Below, one piece after another: positions 46,055-55,932 of a DNA stretch of 64,000 nucleotides (positions are counted from its first letter, which is position 1; every line of letters starts with the position of its first letter). This DNA comes from CBDAKK01 sp965196605 (GTDB lineage Bacteria; Spirochaetota; Spirochaetia; WTKD01; G963693115). The position numbers were made by a program, and so were the translations under genes. The stretch is taken from contig CBDAKK010000008.1 in the NCBI GenBank assembly GCA_965196605.1, positions 124,001 through 188,000 of the forward strand, read 5' to 3'. The notes under the pieces were generated by a model. The model saw only the letters and a program-made list of their open reading frames with translations, ran no database searches and had not been told where the DNA came from.

Positions 46055-46185
46055 GTACAAATAATAGCACGTTTGTACGCTACATTGATACAAAGCTTAC
46101 ATTGTTTATCTTACGCATGTACTATTTTATTGACTGTTGAAGTCATTTACGCCATACTAAAAAACATACATAACTAAGGAACATA

Positions 46186-49100
46186 ATGCCACAATCACAA
46201 TCACTTGATAATAAAGCAACTGAGCAAAATGCAAACGCTATTTTGCATGCTATGGTTACCGCGCGTCTTCTCGATGAACTGGAACATGAATACACCGCGC
46301 GTGGTGAAGCCTTTTTTCACGTCTCGGGTGCGGGACATGAGGGTGTCGCTGCTTTAGAGCCGCACTTACGTTCAGAGGACTATATTCACGCGCATTACCG
46401 AGACAAGGCCTTGCTTGTGGCGCGCGGGCTTACTCCATATGATTATTTTCTTGCGCTTTTTGACAAAGACGCCTCTTCTTCAAAAGGGCGGCAGCTGAAT
46501 GCGCATGTGATAGTTAAAAAACACAAGGTGTTAAGCATTGCAGGCCCCGTTGCAAACAACGCGCCACAATCTGCGGGCATATCCGCAGAGCTCAAAGCGC
46601 GCGCCACATCTGGCAACTACCCCATAAGCGTGTGCGCCGTTGGTGAGGGCACTACCCATGAGGGTGAATTTTTAGAAGCATTGACTCTTTCCATTATTAA
46701 CAAACTGCCTGTCTTGTTTCTCATAGAGGATAACAAGTTTGCTATTTCTACTCCTACGGAAGGAAAAACCTTTTACCGCGTTGGTGATAAGGACCTAGAC
46801 AGTTTCATGGACGTTCCTATTACGCGCATAGACGGACGCAAGCCTCATGAGGCATATGAGGCATTTGCAGAAGTTACGGCAGACATGCGCAAAAACGGCA
46901 ACGCACGCATAGTCGTTTTTTCCGTTGATCGTCTTGCAAGTCACTCCAATGCGGATGACCAAAAAATATATCGCAGCATAGAAGAAATTCGGCATTTGGA
47001 AGACACGGCGGACCCAATTATAAATTACATTATGCACCTGCATGGCGAAGGCGTAGAGGACGCAAAAAAGCGTTTTCAGGCTTTGTGCGATGAAATGCGT
47101 CCTGCCTTGCGCGAAAAAGCGCAACAAGCGCAGCGTGAGGCTAACCCTAAGGCGGTGTTTTCGGCAAAGGCGCCCTTGCCGTCCGTAGTACATGAGAAGG
47201 CACAGCAGCCCTACGAAAGTGGAGACGCGACCATGATAGACGCGATGCGTGAGGTGCTTGACTCATGGCTTGAGAAAGACGAACGCGTCTTTTTGTATGG
47301 ACAAGATATTGAAGACCCCAAGGGCGATGTGTTTGGGCTCACCAAGGGGCTTTCAAATAAGTTTAACGGCAGGGTGGTAAACAGCCCCTTAAGTGAGTCT
47401 TTTATTATTGGCACTTCCATAGGGCGCGCGCTTGCTGGCGGACGCCCGGTAGCCTTTTTGCAATTTGCGGACTTTCTCCCGCTTGCCTTTAATCAAATTT
47501 ACGCTGAGTTGGGCAGCCTCTATTGGCGTACGGGCGGCACATGGCCGGTGCCCGTCATAGTAATGGTAACCTGTGGTGGCTATAGGCCGGGCTTAGGCCC
47601 CTTTCACGCTTCGGTTATGGAGTCCATAGTGACTCATGTGCCGGGCATTGATGTGCTGATGCCTTCAAATGCTGCGGATGCTGCGGGTTTGTTGAATGCT
47701 GCATTTCTTTCAGAGCGCCCCACGTTTTTCTTTTATCCAAAAAGTAGGCTTAATGCGCCCACAAAAACCATAAGCAAGCGTAGCGCGCGCAGCTATGTTG
47801 TGGTGCCCGGTACGGCTGACAGGGTGCGAGAAGGTAATGACATTACCATTGTGGGCTACGGCAACACCATGCCCTTGTGTGAAAAAGCGGCGGATGTCTT
47901 GGCTAAGGCGGGCAAGCATGCCGATGTTATAGACTTGCGCTCCATGAGTCCTCTTGATGACGAGATGATACGTAGATCCGTAAAGCGAACAGGCAGGCTG
48001 CTTGTTACGCACGAAGACACGCGCTCTGTGAGCATGAGTTCAGAAATTATAGCGCGTGTTGTAGAACATGCCGAGTTACAAGACCTGCGCGCCATCGCAC
48101 GGGTAACGCGTGCAGATACTTACGTGCCCTGTAATTTTGAAAATCAACTTGAAGTTCTGCCATCTTACAAACGAATTTTGGAAACAGCAGTTGAGCTCTT
48201 GGGCGGTGCTGTGACGTGGCAGGTGGAGGAAAAAGACCAAGGTGGCGCATTTGCAGACATACTTGCAGTTGGCATAAGCCCCTCTGATGAGCACTTGACC
48301 ATCATGAAATGGAATATTGCCGAGGGAGACACTATTCAAGAAGGCGATTTAATCGCCGAAGGTGAGGCTGATAAGTCTGCTTGTGATATTAGGGCGTCTA
48401 TAAGCGGTACTGTTGATAAACTGTGTGTAGCGGAAGGCGATATGATAGCCATAGGGCAGCCTATTGTCCGCGTCAATGTAGAAGATGCAGAGCGCGCGCT
48501 TGTGCATACGGTGACGCGAGAAGAAGCAGGCGAAGCAACTATTTCTTTCCCTGCCTTAAAAGATGAGAGTGATAGTGTTACTAATAGTGCTCGTACAAAA
48601 GAGCATCGCGTGTGCGTGTCGCATATACGTAGCGTATTGGGTGCGCGCGTTGTGGACAATGCCGAAATGGTTTCTTTGTCTCCAGAATGGACGCAAGAAA
48701 AAATAGTTGCAAGCACAGGCATAGAGTCGCGCCATTGGGTTGGGAAAGAGCAAACTGCGGTTTCCATGGCTGCGGAGGCCGCGCGCAAAGCCCTTGGCGA
48801 TGCAGGGCTTTCTTTGCAAGATGTAAGTGGCATTGTATGCGCGACAGGCACGCATGCCTACCAAGCGCCCTCGCTTGCTGCAATGGTGCAATATGAACTT
48901 GCTAAGGACTTGCAAAACCCCGAGAGCTACACGGGCTATGCCTATGACATAGCTGCAGCATGTTCGGGCTATGTCTTTGCCTTGGCTGAGGCCTACTATA
49001 GGGTCTCTCATAATCCTCATGAGCTTGTGTTAGTCCTGAGTTCCGAGGTGCTTTCAAAGCGCGTTGACATGGCGGACTATGGCACTGCGCCGGTGTTCTC

Positions 49101-49593
49101 TGACGCAGCAAGCGCGAGCATTGTTGCCTCAGATTCGGCTTTTCCGCATGCTGATGGTGCGAGTGTCCCTAAGGGCGTGTTGCAATTTTCTCCAATACTC
49201 CAAACCTTTGGAGAGCCCGCGCAAGACCTCGTAGTGCCTGAATGCGGATACATACGCATGAATGGCGTAAAGGTATACAAGGTTGCCGTTGCACATTTGA
49301 CAAGCGTTGCAAAGCAGGTGTGTGAGCAACACGGCATTAGCTTTGACGATGTAGATATGATAGTGCCTCACCAAGCTAATGTGAAAATTATCAATGGTGT
49401 GGCTCGACGCTTACAATTACCCTTGGAAAAATTTTATTCAAGCATAGAAAAACACGGCAATAGTTCTTCAAACACCATACCTATTTGCTTGCATGAGTTG
49501 GAAAATGCCAACAACCTTGCAGGAAAAAAAGTTTTGCTCATTGCCTTTGGCAGTGGCTACACCTTTGGTGGCACGCTTTTAGACTACTCTTAA
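46186..49593 (+). CDS. 2-oxoacid dehydrogenase E1alpha-E1beta-lipoyl-KASIII multidomain fusion
   Basis: 1135 residues, behind an AAGGA site. Domains in order: E1alpha (about 1-330) with the thiamine diphosphate segment GEGTTHEGEF (from residue 153) and FLIEDNKFAIS; E1beta (about 346-690) with FADFLPLAFNQIYAE and the FHASVMESI active-site segment; a lipoyl domain (about 695-775) with EADKSACDI, lipoyl lysine Lys730; and a FabH-type ketosynthase (about 806-1135) with the intact triad Cys926 (AAACSGY), His1062 (VPHQAN) and Asn1092 (HGNSSSN). No E2 acyltransferase domain is present. Inferred reaction: decarboxylation of a 2-oxoacid, acyl transfer to lipoyl, then direct use as primer for condensation with malonyl-ACP, giving (possibly branched) 3-oxoacyl-ACP. 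It is a single-gene unit flanked by repeats. Confidence 0.9.
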   Translation: MPQSQSLDNKATEQNANAILHAMVTARLLDELEHEYTARGEAFFHVSGAGHEGVAALEPHLRSEDYIHAHYRDKALLVARGLTPYDYFLALFDKDASSSKGRQLNAHVIVKKHKVLSIAGPVANNAPQSAGISAELKARATSGNYPISVCAVGEGTTHEGEFLEALTLSIINKLPVLFLIEDNKFAISTPTEGKTFYRVGDKDLDSFMDVPITRIDGRKPHEAYEAFAEVTADMRKNGNARIVVFSVDRLASHSNADDQKIYRSIEEIRHLEDTADPIINYIMHLHGEGVEDAKKRFQALCDEMRPALREKAQQAQREANPKAVFSAKAPLPSVVHEKAQQPYESGDATMIDAMREVLDSWLEKDERVFLYGQDIEDPKGDVFGLTKGLSNKFNGRVVNSPLSESFIIGTSIGRALAGGRPVAFLQFADFLPLAFNQIYAELGSLYWRTGGTWPVPVIVMVTCGGYRPGLGPFHASVMESIVTHVPGIDVLMPSNAADAAGLLNAAFLSERPTFFFYPKSRLNAPTKTISKRSARSYVVVPGTADRVREGNDITIVGYGNTMPLCEKAADVLAKAGKHADVIDLRSMSPLDDEMIRRSVKRTGRLLVTHEDTRSVSMSSEIIARVVEHAELQDLRAIARVTRADTYVPCNFENQLEVLPSYKRILETAVELLGGAVTWQVEEKDQGGAFADILAVGISPSDEHLTIMKWNIAEGDTIQEGDLIAEGEADKSACDIRASISGTVDKLCVAEGDMIAIGQPIVRVNVEDAERALVHTVTREEAGEATISFPALKDESDSVTNSARTKEHRVCVSHIRSVLGARVVDNAEMVSLSPEWTQEKIVASTGIESRHWVGKEQTAVSMAAEAARKALGDAGLSLQDVSGIVCATGTHAYQAPSLAAMVQYELAKDLQNPESYTGYAYDIAAACSGYVFALAEAYYRVSHNPHELVLVLSSEVLSKRVDMADYGTAPVFSDAASASIVASDSAFPHADGASVPKGVLQFSPILQTFGEPAQDLVVPECGYIRMNGVKVYKVAVAHLTSVAKQVCEQHGISFDDVDMIVPHQANVKIINGVARRLQLPLEKFYSSIEKHGNSSSNTIPICLHELENANNLAGKKVLLIAFGSGYTFGGTLLDYS

Positions 49594-49689
49594 AATACGC
49601 AGGTAAAGCCAACGCCCTAAACGCCGCAGCCCTTCAAGGCATTATCATATCGCGCCTCCACGCCGTGCAGCCTACTCACACGTAAGCGC

Positions 49690-50545
49690 AGTACCGTGTC
49701 ATACCCTACGGGGGCAGCTCCCCCACGGCGTCTATGTCATTATTGCTTTAGCACACAGCATGTTTTTCTTTTATGCGAATACTCCATTTCTGCTACGCTA
49801 CGCTCCGCAATCTGAATGTCAGCATCTTCTCGCTATGCTCGCGACTTTTTGATGCAAACTTCATACTTGCGCACGGTATCTACGTCATTACTGCTTTAGC
49901 ACACAGGATGTTTTTTTTCTTTGATGCAAGCTCCATGTTTGCACCGCACAGCGGTGCTTATGCAATAGTTTGCACCCCCTCGCTACGCTCGTGAGCGTCC
50001 TCACAGCCGCCCCATGGATGGGGCGCATTGGCTGCCATGGATGGTAAAAAAGAAAAGAAAGAACGGCCATCCGAATAGATAGCGTATTTAGAGCAGCTTC
50101 TTGGCAACAGGGGCAAAACTTTAGCCCATTGCAAGTGATATTACAACTGGCGCCTTAGCCGCACAAGGCGTTCACGCAATGCCGCGCAAGCACAATACAC
50201 ACGGCGTGCAGCCTACCCGCGCGTAAGCGCAAAAGGCGTTTACTGAATGCTTTGGGGGGTGTGGGGGCTTGCCCCCACAGCGCGTTTTTCTTTTCTTTTT
50301 CCCTCGCAAGAAAAAGAAAAGAAAAAGAACTGCCACCCGAAATGTTTGCATAGTGCGCCCACGCCGTGGCACGCCCGTGTCATGGATGACACGCATAGGG
50401 CGCCAAGGATGGTACAAAAAGCGTGAGCAATCAAGCTAAAGCAACTCGTGCTTTGCACCTACAGCAAACAAGCGAAGCTACCTGTCCGTAGCATACTACT
50501 GCGTCCTACCCAAGGGGGGCTGGGGGGGGGCACTCCCCCCACAAA
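49690..50545 (-). repeat. mosaic of dispersed intergenic repeats, mostly inverted orientation
   Basis: Fills the gap before ptsH. Contains a module A remnant (49702-49722), two D-type segments (about 49725-49765 and 49860-49910) with GGTATCTACGTCATTACTGC, module C (about 50069-50110), the ATTACAACTGGCG segment, module A (50251-50278 and 50497-50541) and a copy of the 10006-10215 block (50285-50485). No gene is supported. Confidence 0.8.
50285..50326. repeat. perfect 16-bp inverted repeat (module B)
   Basis: Arms 50285-50300 and 50311-50326 around the loop CCCTCGCAAG, the same loop as at 10026-10035. Confidence 0.85.
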
Positions 50546-50642
50546 AGCACGCTTGCCCTTACAAAGGTAAAATCAAACGGCAGATTGTGCTACAATAAAA
50601 AAGCAATACTTTTGTAATTTCTCATTTATTTTTGGAGGAGTC

Positions 50643-50903
50643 ATGGTATCAAAAACCGTTACCGTAAAAAATGCAACAGGGCTGCATACTCGCCCCGGGC
50701 AGCGCTTTGTAAAGCAAGCGCAAATCTATGAGTGTGATGTTACGGTAAAAAAGGACGCTAAGGTTGCAAATGCAAAAAGTCTTCTTAAAATGCTTAAGCT
50801 TGGCATTTCACAAGGTGATGAAATGACCATAGAGTGTAGCGGCACTAACGAAGAAAAAGCCTTGGAAGCGTTGGTGCAGTGGGTAGAAGCCTTAGAAGAG
50901 TAA
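50643..50903 (+). CDS. ptsH: phosphocarrier protein HPr
   Basis: 86 residues, behind a strong GGAGGAG site. His15 and Arg17 lie in ATGLHTRPG, and the regulatory Ser46 in NAKSLLKMLKLGI is present. HPr receives phosphate from enzyme I. The Ser46 region suggests possible HPr kinase control. It is followed after 19 bases by ptsI. No sugar-specific EII gene is in the window. Confidence 0.96.
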   Translation: MVSKTVTVKNATGLHTRPGQRFVKQAQIYECDVTVKKDAKVANAKSLLKMLKLGISQGDEMTIECSGTNEEKALEALVQWVEALEE

Positions 50904-50922
50904 TTGCGCGCTAGGGGGTTTT

Positions 50923-52650
50923 GTGGAAGAATTTTTTGAAAACCTTACCATAGGTTCAAAGGGCTGTGCACATGGCGTGCTGGTATGTATAGCAAAGACC
51001 GCAAGTCTTTCATATGCTCAAGCAATACATAAAGACGCGGTAGGTGCTGAATTAGAGCGCTTTGCTGTAGCTCATGCTAGCATGCTTGAACAACTGCAGG
51101 TGCTTATTGAAGATGCGAGAGCAAACTTAGGCGATGAACATGCGGAAATTTTTGAAGGACACTTAACGCTTGTTGAAGATGAAGAGTTGCAAAATGAAAT
51201 AAAAGAAAAAATACGCGCCAAGTTGTATTCTGCGGAAAAGGCCGTGGAAGAATTTACACAAGAGACTTGCGATGAAATGATGCAGCTCGATGAGTACTTT
51301 AAGGAGCGGGCGCAGGATTTTAAAGATTTGGGCAGCAGGTTGATTGCTGTGTTACAACACGGGTCTGCACATAATCCCATTGCAGATTTACAACAAAAAA
51401 GCATTATTGTAGCGCATGAGCTTACGCCTTCTATGACGGCGCAAATGGATGTAAAAAATGTCTTGGGCTTTGTAACCGAAACAGGTGGAGCGACATCACA
51501 TGTTTCATTTATTGCGCAAAACTTGGAAATTCCCGCACTCATTGGTGCTGAAGGAATATGCGATAAAGTTCAAACGGGCGATTATATTTTAGTAGATGCA
51601 CTTGATGCGCGTGTTGTGCTGCGTCCTAGCGAAACAGAAATTGCGGCGTTGGAAGAGAAAAAGCGTGTGTATGAAAAGCAGATTCATGCGCTTTTGCAGC
51701 GCAGTGGCGAAGTAGCGCGCACAAAGGATGGACGCGTTGTAAAGGTTTACGCCAACATAGGGAGCGAAGACGATGCGCGCGCAGCTCATAAGTACGGAGC
51801 GGATGGCATAGGGCTTTTTCGCACCGAGTTTTTGTTTATGGGGGAGTCTTCACCCTCGCAAAGTGAACAGGAGAGTCTCTACAAAAATGTTATTACTACT
51901 ATGGAAGGCAAACCGGTTACTGTGCGCATGTTGGATGTTGGTGGCGACAAAAACATTTCATACCTTAGTCTCCATCATGAAGAGAACCCCTTTTTAGGCT
52001 ACCGCGGCGTGCGTATGTATGCCGACCACATCCAGCTCATTAAAGAACAAATAGCCGCCTTGCTTTTAGCAAGCGCGAACGCATCTGTAAAAATTATGGT
52101 GCCCATACTCATGGCGATACGAGAAATTCGCTGGTTTAAGGACGTTGTCCTTGAGACTGAAAAGGCTTTGCGTGCGCAGGGCAAGGAGGTTGGCGAGTAC
52201 AGCATTGGTGTGATGATAGAAACGCCCGCCGCGAGTATTTTGAGCAATGTTTTGGCGCGCGAGGTGGATTTTTTCAGCATAGGTTCAAATGACCTTATAC
52301 AATACACGCTTGCTGTAGATAGGGGAGAAAAAACTGTCGCGCACTTGTACCAGCCCTTTCATCCTGCTGTACTTCGGCTTATTCATAAAACTGTGCAGTT
52401 TGCCAACAAGGAATCAATAGAAGTTTCGCTATGTGGAGACATGGGAGGTAATGAAAAAGCAATTCCCCTTTTAGTTGCCTTCGGCATAGATGCGGTGAGT
52501 ACCGCGCCGAGCAACATACCGCTTATCAAAAACCTCATACGGAGTCTTTGTTATGAGGATTTGCAACGCGATATAAAGCCCCTGCGCATGATAGGCACTC
52601 ACGGAGATGCGGTGGAATTTATAGAAGCCTTTTTTGCACAGCATATTTAA
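50923..52650 (+). CDS. ptsI: phosphoenolpyruvate-protein phosphotransferase (enzyme I)
   Basis: 575 residues with a GTG start, standard length. The phosphorylated His193 is in GGATSHVSF. The PEP-binding TIM-barrel domain has DGIGLFRTEFLFM, GYRGVRMY, the IGSNDLIQYTLAVDR segment and the active-site cysteine in SLCGDMGG. It transfers phosphate from PEP to HPr. In treponemes the general PTS proteins often serve regulation; here sugar transport cannot be judged. Confidence 0.96.
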   Translation: MEEFFENLTIGSKGCAHGVLVCIAKTASLSYAQAIHKDAVGAELERFAVAHASMLEQLQVLIEDARANLGDEHAEIFEGHLTLVEDEELQNEIKEKIRAKLYSAEKAVEEFTQETCDEMMQLDEYFKERAQDFKDLGSRLIAVLQHGSAHNPIADLQQKSIIVAHELTPSMTAQMDVKNVLGFVTETGGATSHVSFIAQNLEIPALIGAEGICDKVQTGDYILVDALDARVVLRPSETEIAALEEKKRVYEKQIHALLQRSGEVARTKDGRVVKVYANIGSEDDARAAHKYGADGIGLFRTEFLFMGESSPSQSEQESLYKNVITTMEGKPVTVRMLDVGGDKNISYLSLHHEENPFLGYRGVRMYADHIQLIKEQIAALLLASANASVKIMVPILMAIREIRWFKDVVLETEKALRAQGKEVGEYSIGVMIETPAASILSNVLAREVDFFSIGSNDLIQYTLAVDRGEKTVAHLYQPFHPAVLRLIHKTVQFANKESIEVSLCGDMGGNEKAIPLLVAFGIDAVSTAPSNIPLIKNLIRSLCYEDLQRDIKPLRMIGTHGDAVEFIEAFFAQHI

Positions 52651-52703
52651 AAAACTCGGCATGCATGAAAGGCATTTTTGTGATAAAATTTTACAAGCTA
52701 CTC

Positions 52704-52787
52704 GCCGGAGTGGTGAAATTGGTAGACACACAGGACTTAAAATCCTGCGGCAGTAATGCTGTACCGGTTCAAGTCCGGTCTCCGGCA
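52704..52787 (+). tRNA. tRNA-Leu (UAA)
   Basis: An 84-base class II tRNA: acceptor GCCGGAG/CTCCGGC, anticodon stem CAGGA/TCCTG with loop CTTAAAA (anticodon TAA), a long variable arm (CGGCAGTAATGCTG) and T arm ACCGG/CCGGT. Discriminator A, no CCA encoded. Confidence 0.96.
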
Positions 52788-52869
52788 TCCATGCATGGCC
52801 TTGCTTTCTTTCTATAAATGCAGTTTAGTAAATTGCATTGCAACCGATTATAATGATGGTAGGTAGGCT

Positions 52870-54957
52870 ATGGAAGTTCCAATACCGGGCTATTCGAGCT
52901 CATCGGGTATAGACACACAAAAAATTATCAAAGACCTCGTTGAAGTAGAGCGCAAGCCAATTGTTAAATTGGAAGAGCGCATAGAAAACTCTAAGCAGGA
53001 AACGCGTTTGTGGAATAATCTTGAAAAAGATATGAGGCAATTTCAAACCTACGCAAAGCGCCTCTACGGCTTTCAAAACCCCTTTGATGAGCGCAGCGCT
53101 ACGAGTAGCAATGAGGCCATTCTCACTGTAGAAGCTGCGCGGGGTGCGCAAAGGGGTGAACACGAAGTGCTTGTAAAGCAAATTGCCGCAGCGGATGTGT
53201 GGGCAAGTGACCCTGTTTTGAAAAGCTTGCAAATTCCTCAGGGCGCATACACATTTGCTGTTGGCGAGCATAGCGCTACGCTTGATTTTGCGGGTGGCGA
53301 TGTTGAAGAATTTGTAAAGAAATTTGCCGCTCAGGTTGATAAAAAACTCCTTGTTATGAGAGCCGTGCAAAGAGGCGTAGATAAAAAGTACACCACGCTT
53401 GTTTTGGAAAGCAAAAAGCTTGGAAAAAAATTTGCGCTTTCACTCTCGGATGACGCTGAGCAGTTTTCTCATGACCTTGGTTTTCAGACTTATAGTGAAA
53501 AGAATACTACGCAGCCCTTCACGCTTAATGCTGAGAACATAACACGCGTTTTGAGTGACCCCTCGTTTGTAGAGAAAAAAGCTGAGACATTTTCCGCGCT
53601 TAAGCCCGGCGGCATAGTACACCTTACGCTTCCAAATTCATTTTTGCAAAGTGGCGCAGCTTCAAAAAACGAAGACGCGCTATTGAAACTGGAGTTTGAA
53701 CGACAGCCTTTTAAGGAAGAAGCCCAAAGTGCGCTTTTGGAGACTAGCAGTATAGGTGATGCGCTTAAGGCTACCGTGGAAGATGTTACGGTTTTGGGTA
53801 CCTCAAAGTCGATAGAGGGCATGTTGGAGAAACAAGCCCCGCGTGAACAAGAGGCAGCGCAAGAGCTGAGTCTTGTGTTTTCTGCGGATGCGAGCAAGTC
53901 TTTATACGCCTTTGATGAATCAACAGATGTGCAAGAGAACATCATTAGCATTGAGATACCCCTTTCGGATATTCGCGATGTCGAGGGACACGCATCTTTT
54001 ATCGCGGCAAACCCATTTCCGAATTATAGGCTGGTTTTGCAAAGCGCGCGCTTTCAGGCTGCTGGTGGTGAGAATGCAGTAGTGGTAAAAAACCCCATTT
54101 CACGCGCGCGCAACGCCGTGGTACAGCTGAGTGGTGTTGACATGGAGCGTGAGACTAACGCCATTGATGACATGCTGCCCGGCTTGACGCTGAGAGCAAA
54201 ACGAAGCTCCGATGAAGTGGTGCTCGTCTCAGTACAAAACGACGAGCAGTTGATAAAAGATTTCATTATAAACTTTGTAGGTTCGTACAACCAAATGATG
54301 AAGAAGATGGCTATATATACCAGCAACGATATTCCGTATACTAGCAAGGATATTCAACGTCGAGATTCGGTTTTGGACTTGCTAGAGTTTGAGAGCGATG
54401 GTGCGCGTGAACAGGCTGAAAAGGACTTAGGAAGGCTCTCGGGTAATTTCTCGCTTATTCGGCTTACCAACAGTCTTGTAACGGCTATGTCGCGACAGTA
54501 CCCCAATGCCAGAAACTCGGAAATAACCTTGCTCAGGAATATTGGTATTGCTTCTCATTTAAGTGACCCGTCGGCAAGAAGCACGAGGTTGGGAAATAGG
54601 TTTTTAGATATAGATGAAACCGTGCTCGATGAAGCGCTTGCAAAATATATGGAGGACGTTGCTGAGCTTTTTGGATCCGACCAAAACAATGATCTTGTTA
54701 TAGAGGAAGGTGTTGCATTTGCAAGCGCGGAGCTTGTGCAGCCATTTATAATAACAGGTGGCATTGCAAGCCAAAAGCGTACGGGCTTGCAACGAGATAT
54801 ACAAGATAATCGCACACAAATTTCACGCTACGAGAAACGCGTTAAAGACTTCCGTGAAAAAATAACCAGAGACTTTGCAACCATGGAACGCTCTTTGAGT
54901 AAGCTCGAAGACGCATCGAGTGCTTTGAAGGGACTTCAGGGTACGGGTTCTCAGTAA
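52870..54957 (+). CDS. fliD: flagellar filament capping protein FliD
   Basis: 695 residues. The N-terminal FliD_N domain begins PGYSSSSGIDTQKIIKDLVE, and the C-terminal FliD_C region (about 420-695) has SFxQxYN-like FVGSYNQMMKKMAIY and ends in the expected coiled coil (YEKRVKDFREKITRDFATME). FliD caps the growing filament; in spirochaetes the filament is periplasmic. The protein is longer than the typical 450-500 residues because of a larger central region (about 100-420). A TATAAT lies about 20 bases upstream; no convincing sigma28 site. Confidence 0.94.
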   Translation: MEVPIPGYSSSSGIDTQKIIKDLVEVERKPIVKLEERIENSKQETRLWNNLEKDMRQFQTYAKRLYGFQNPFDERSATSSNEAILTVEAARGAQRGEHEVLVKQIAAADVWASDPVLKSLQIPQGAYTFAVGEHSATLDFAGGDVEEFVKKFAAQVDKKLLVMRAVQRGVDKKYTTLVLESKKLGKKFALSLSDDAEQFSHDLGFQTYSEKNTTQPFTLNAENITRVLSDPSFVEKKAETFSALKPGGIVHLTLPNSFLQSGAASKNEDALLKLEFERQPFKEEAQSALLETSSIGDALKATVEDVTVLGTSKSIEGMLEKQAPREQEAAQELSLVFSADASKSLYAFDESTDVQENIISIEIPLSDIRDVEGHASFIAANPFPNYRLVLQSARFQAAGGENAVVVKNPISRARNAVVQLSGVDMERETNAIDDMLPGLTLRAKRSSDEVVLVSVQNDEQLIKDFIINFVGSYNQMMKKMAIYTSNDIPYTSKDIQRRDSVLDLLEFESDGAREQAEKDLGRLSGNFSLIRLTNSLVTAMSRQYPNARNSEITLLRNIGIASHLSDPSARSTRLGNRFLDIDETVLDEALAKYMEDVAELFGSDQNNDLVIEEGVAFASAELVQPFIITGGIASQKRTGLQRDIQDNRTQISRYEKRVKDFREKITRDFATMERSLSKLEDASSALKGLQGTGSQ

Positions 54958-54988
54958 GTTTTACATGCATTGAGAGACATAATATAGT

Positions 54989-55918
54989 ATGGAAATTCTT
55001 ATAAATGGCGAGTGCATCTCGTATACGCTTGAAGGCGAGAAAAACTTATTTGATGTTATTGCATCCATTGAAAAAAACCTTGCGGAAACTGATAGCCTTA
55101 TAACCGCACTCTTGCTCAATGACAAAACTATTGAACTTGATGAAGAAACCTTACAAGGCGTTGCCCTTGAAAGCATTGAACGTCTTGATATAGAAGTACG
55201 GCGTAGTGTAGACCTGCGCATAGAACAACTTGAAACTGTGTACGCGTATGTTCAGAGCATAGAACGCATAGCGAAGCACGCCGCCTTGGAGGATGCAAAG
55301 AAGCCTTCCGACTACAACGTGCATGGGGAAGATATTCAAAAAGTTGGAGAGAACATAGACGTGTTGTGTAAAACCAACGTGCTTTCATATTCTCCCGTGC
55401 GCTACTTGTTTATGTATGCGTGCACCATGCTTGGCTTGTTGAAAAAGGACGGAGAGGGCATTGCCCCAAGTGAAGAGGCTGCGGACATGCTCGGCAATGT
55501 GTTGACATTTTTAGAGCACCACATTCTTGTAATGCAAGATCATGCAATATCTGCTGCGCGTTCAAACGAACTTATGCTTGCAAACATTCCTAAGCTTATA
55601 AGCATTGCCCAGCGCTTGACCATGGGTGATGAGAAATGCGCATTGCATTATTTCATAGCAAGCATAGATTTCATATCAGCATGGCTCATGCTTGTGGCGC
55701 GTGTTTGTGACAATGCGCAGGGTGGAACAGAAGGAGTAACCGCCCTAGAATGGCGTAATGAACACAAGGGCTTTGCCGAGGGACTCGAGGTGTTTTTGCA
55801 AGAGCTTGCGCATGCCTTGGAAGCACAAGACTGGGTTACGGTAATCGACCTCATAGAATACGAAATTGCTCCACAAATAGAAACGCACGCCATAGCTATA
55901 AGGGAACGGTATCAATAG
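54989..55918 (+). CDS. conserved unknown protein next to fliD
   Basis: 309 residues, mainly helical and acidic, with no signal peptide or membrane segment. The first 65 residues look like a small beta domain (MEILINGECISYTLEGEKN ... LDIEVRRSVDLR). The remainder is an all-helical region with long heptad-like stretches. I do not recognise a named family. It follows fliD by 31 bases and precedes tsaE by 14, so co-transcription is likely; a flagellar chaperone or assembly role is a guess from position only. Confidence 0.7.
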   Translation: MEILINGECISYTLEGEKNLFDVIASIEKNLAETDSLITALLLNDKTIELDEETLQGVALESIERLDIEVRRSVDLRIEQLETVYAYVQSIERIAKHAALEDAKKPSDYNVHGEDIQKVGENIDVLCKTNVLSYSPVRYLFMYACTMLGLLKKDGEGIAPSEEAADMLGNVLTFLEHHILVMQDHAISAARSNELMLANIPKLISIAQRLTMGDEKCALHYFIASIDFISAWLMLVARVCDNAQGGTEGVTALEWRNEHKGFAEGLEVFLQELAHALEAQDWVTVIDLIEYEIAPQIETHAIAIRERYQ

Positions 55919-55932
55919 CTACGCATAACGCC

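Noticed and set aside
52800..52869. Sigma28 flagellar promoter for fliD
   Set aside because: TAAA and CCGATTA occur but are only 11 bases apart instead of about 15; a sigma70-like TATAAT overlaps.
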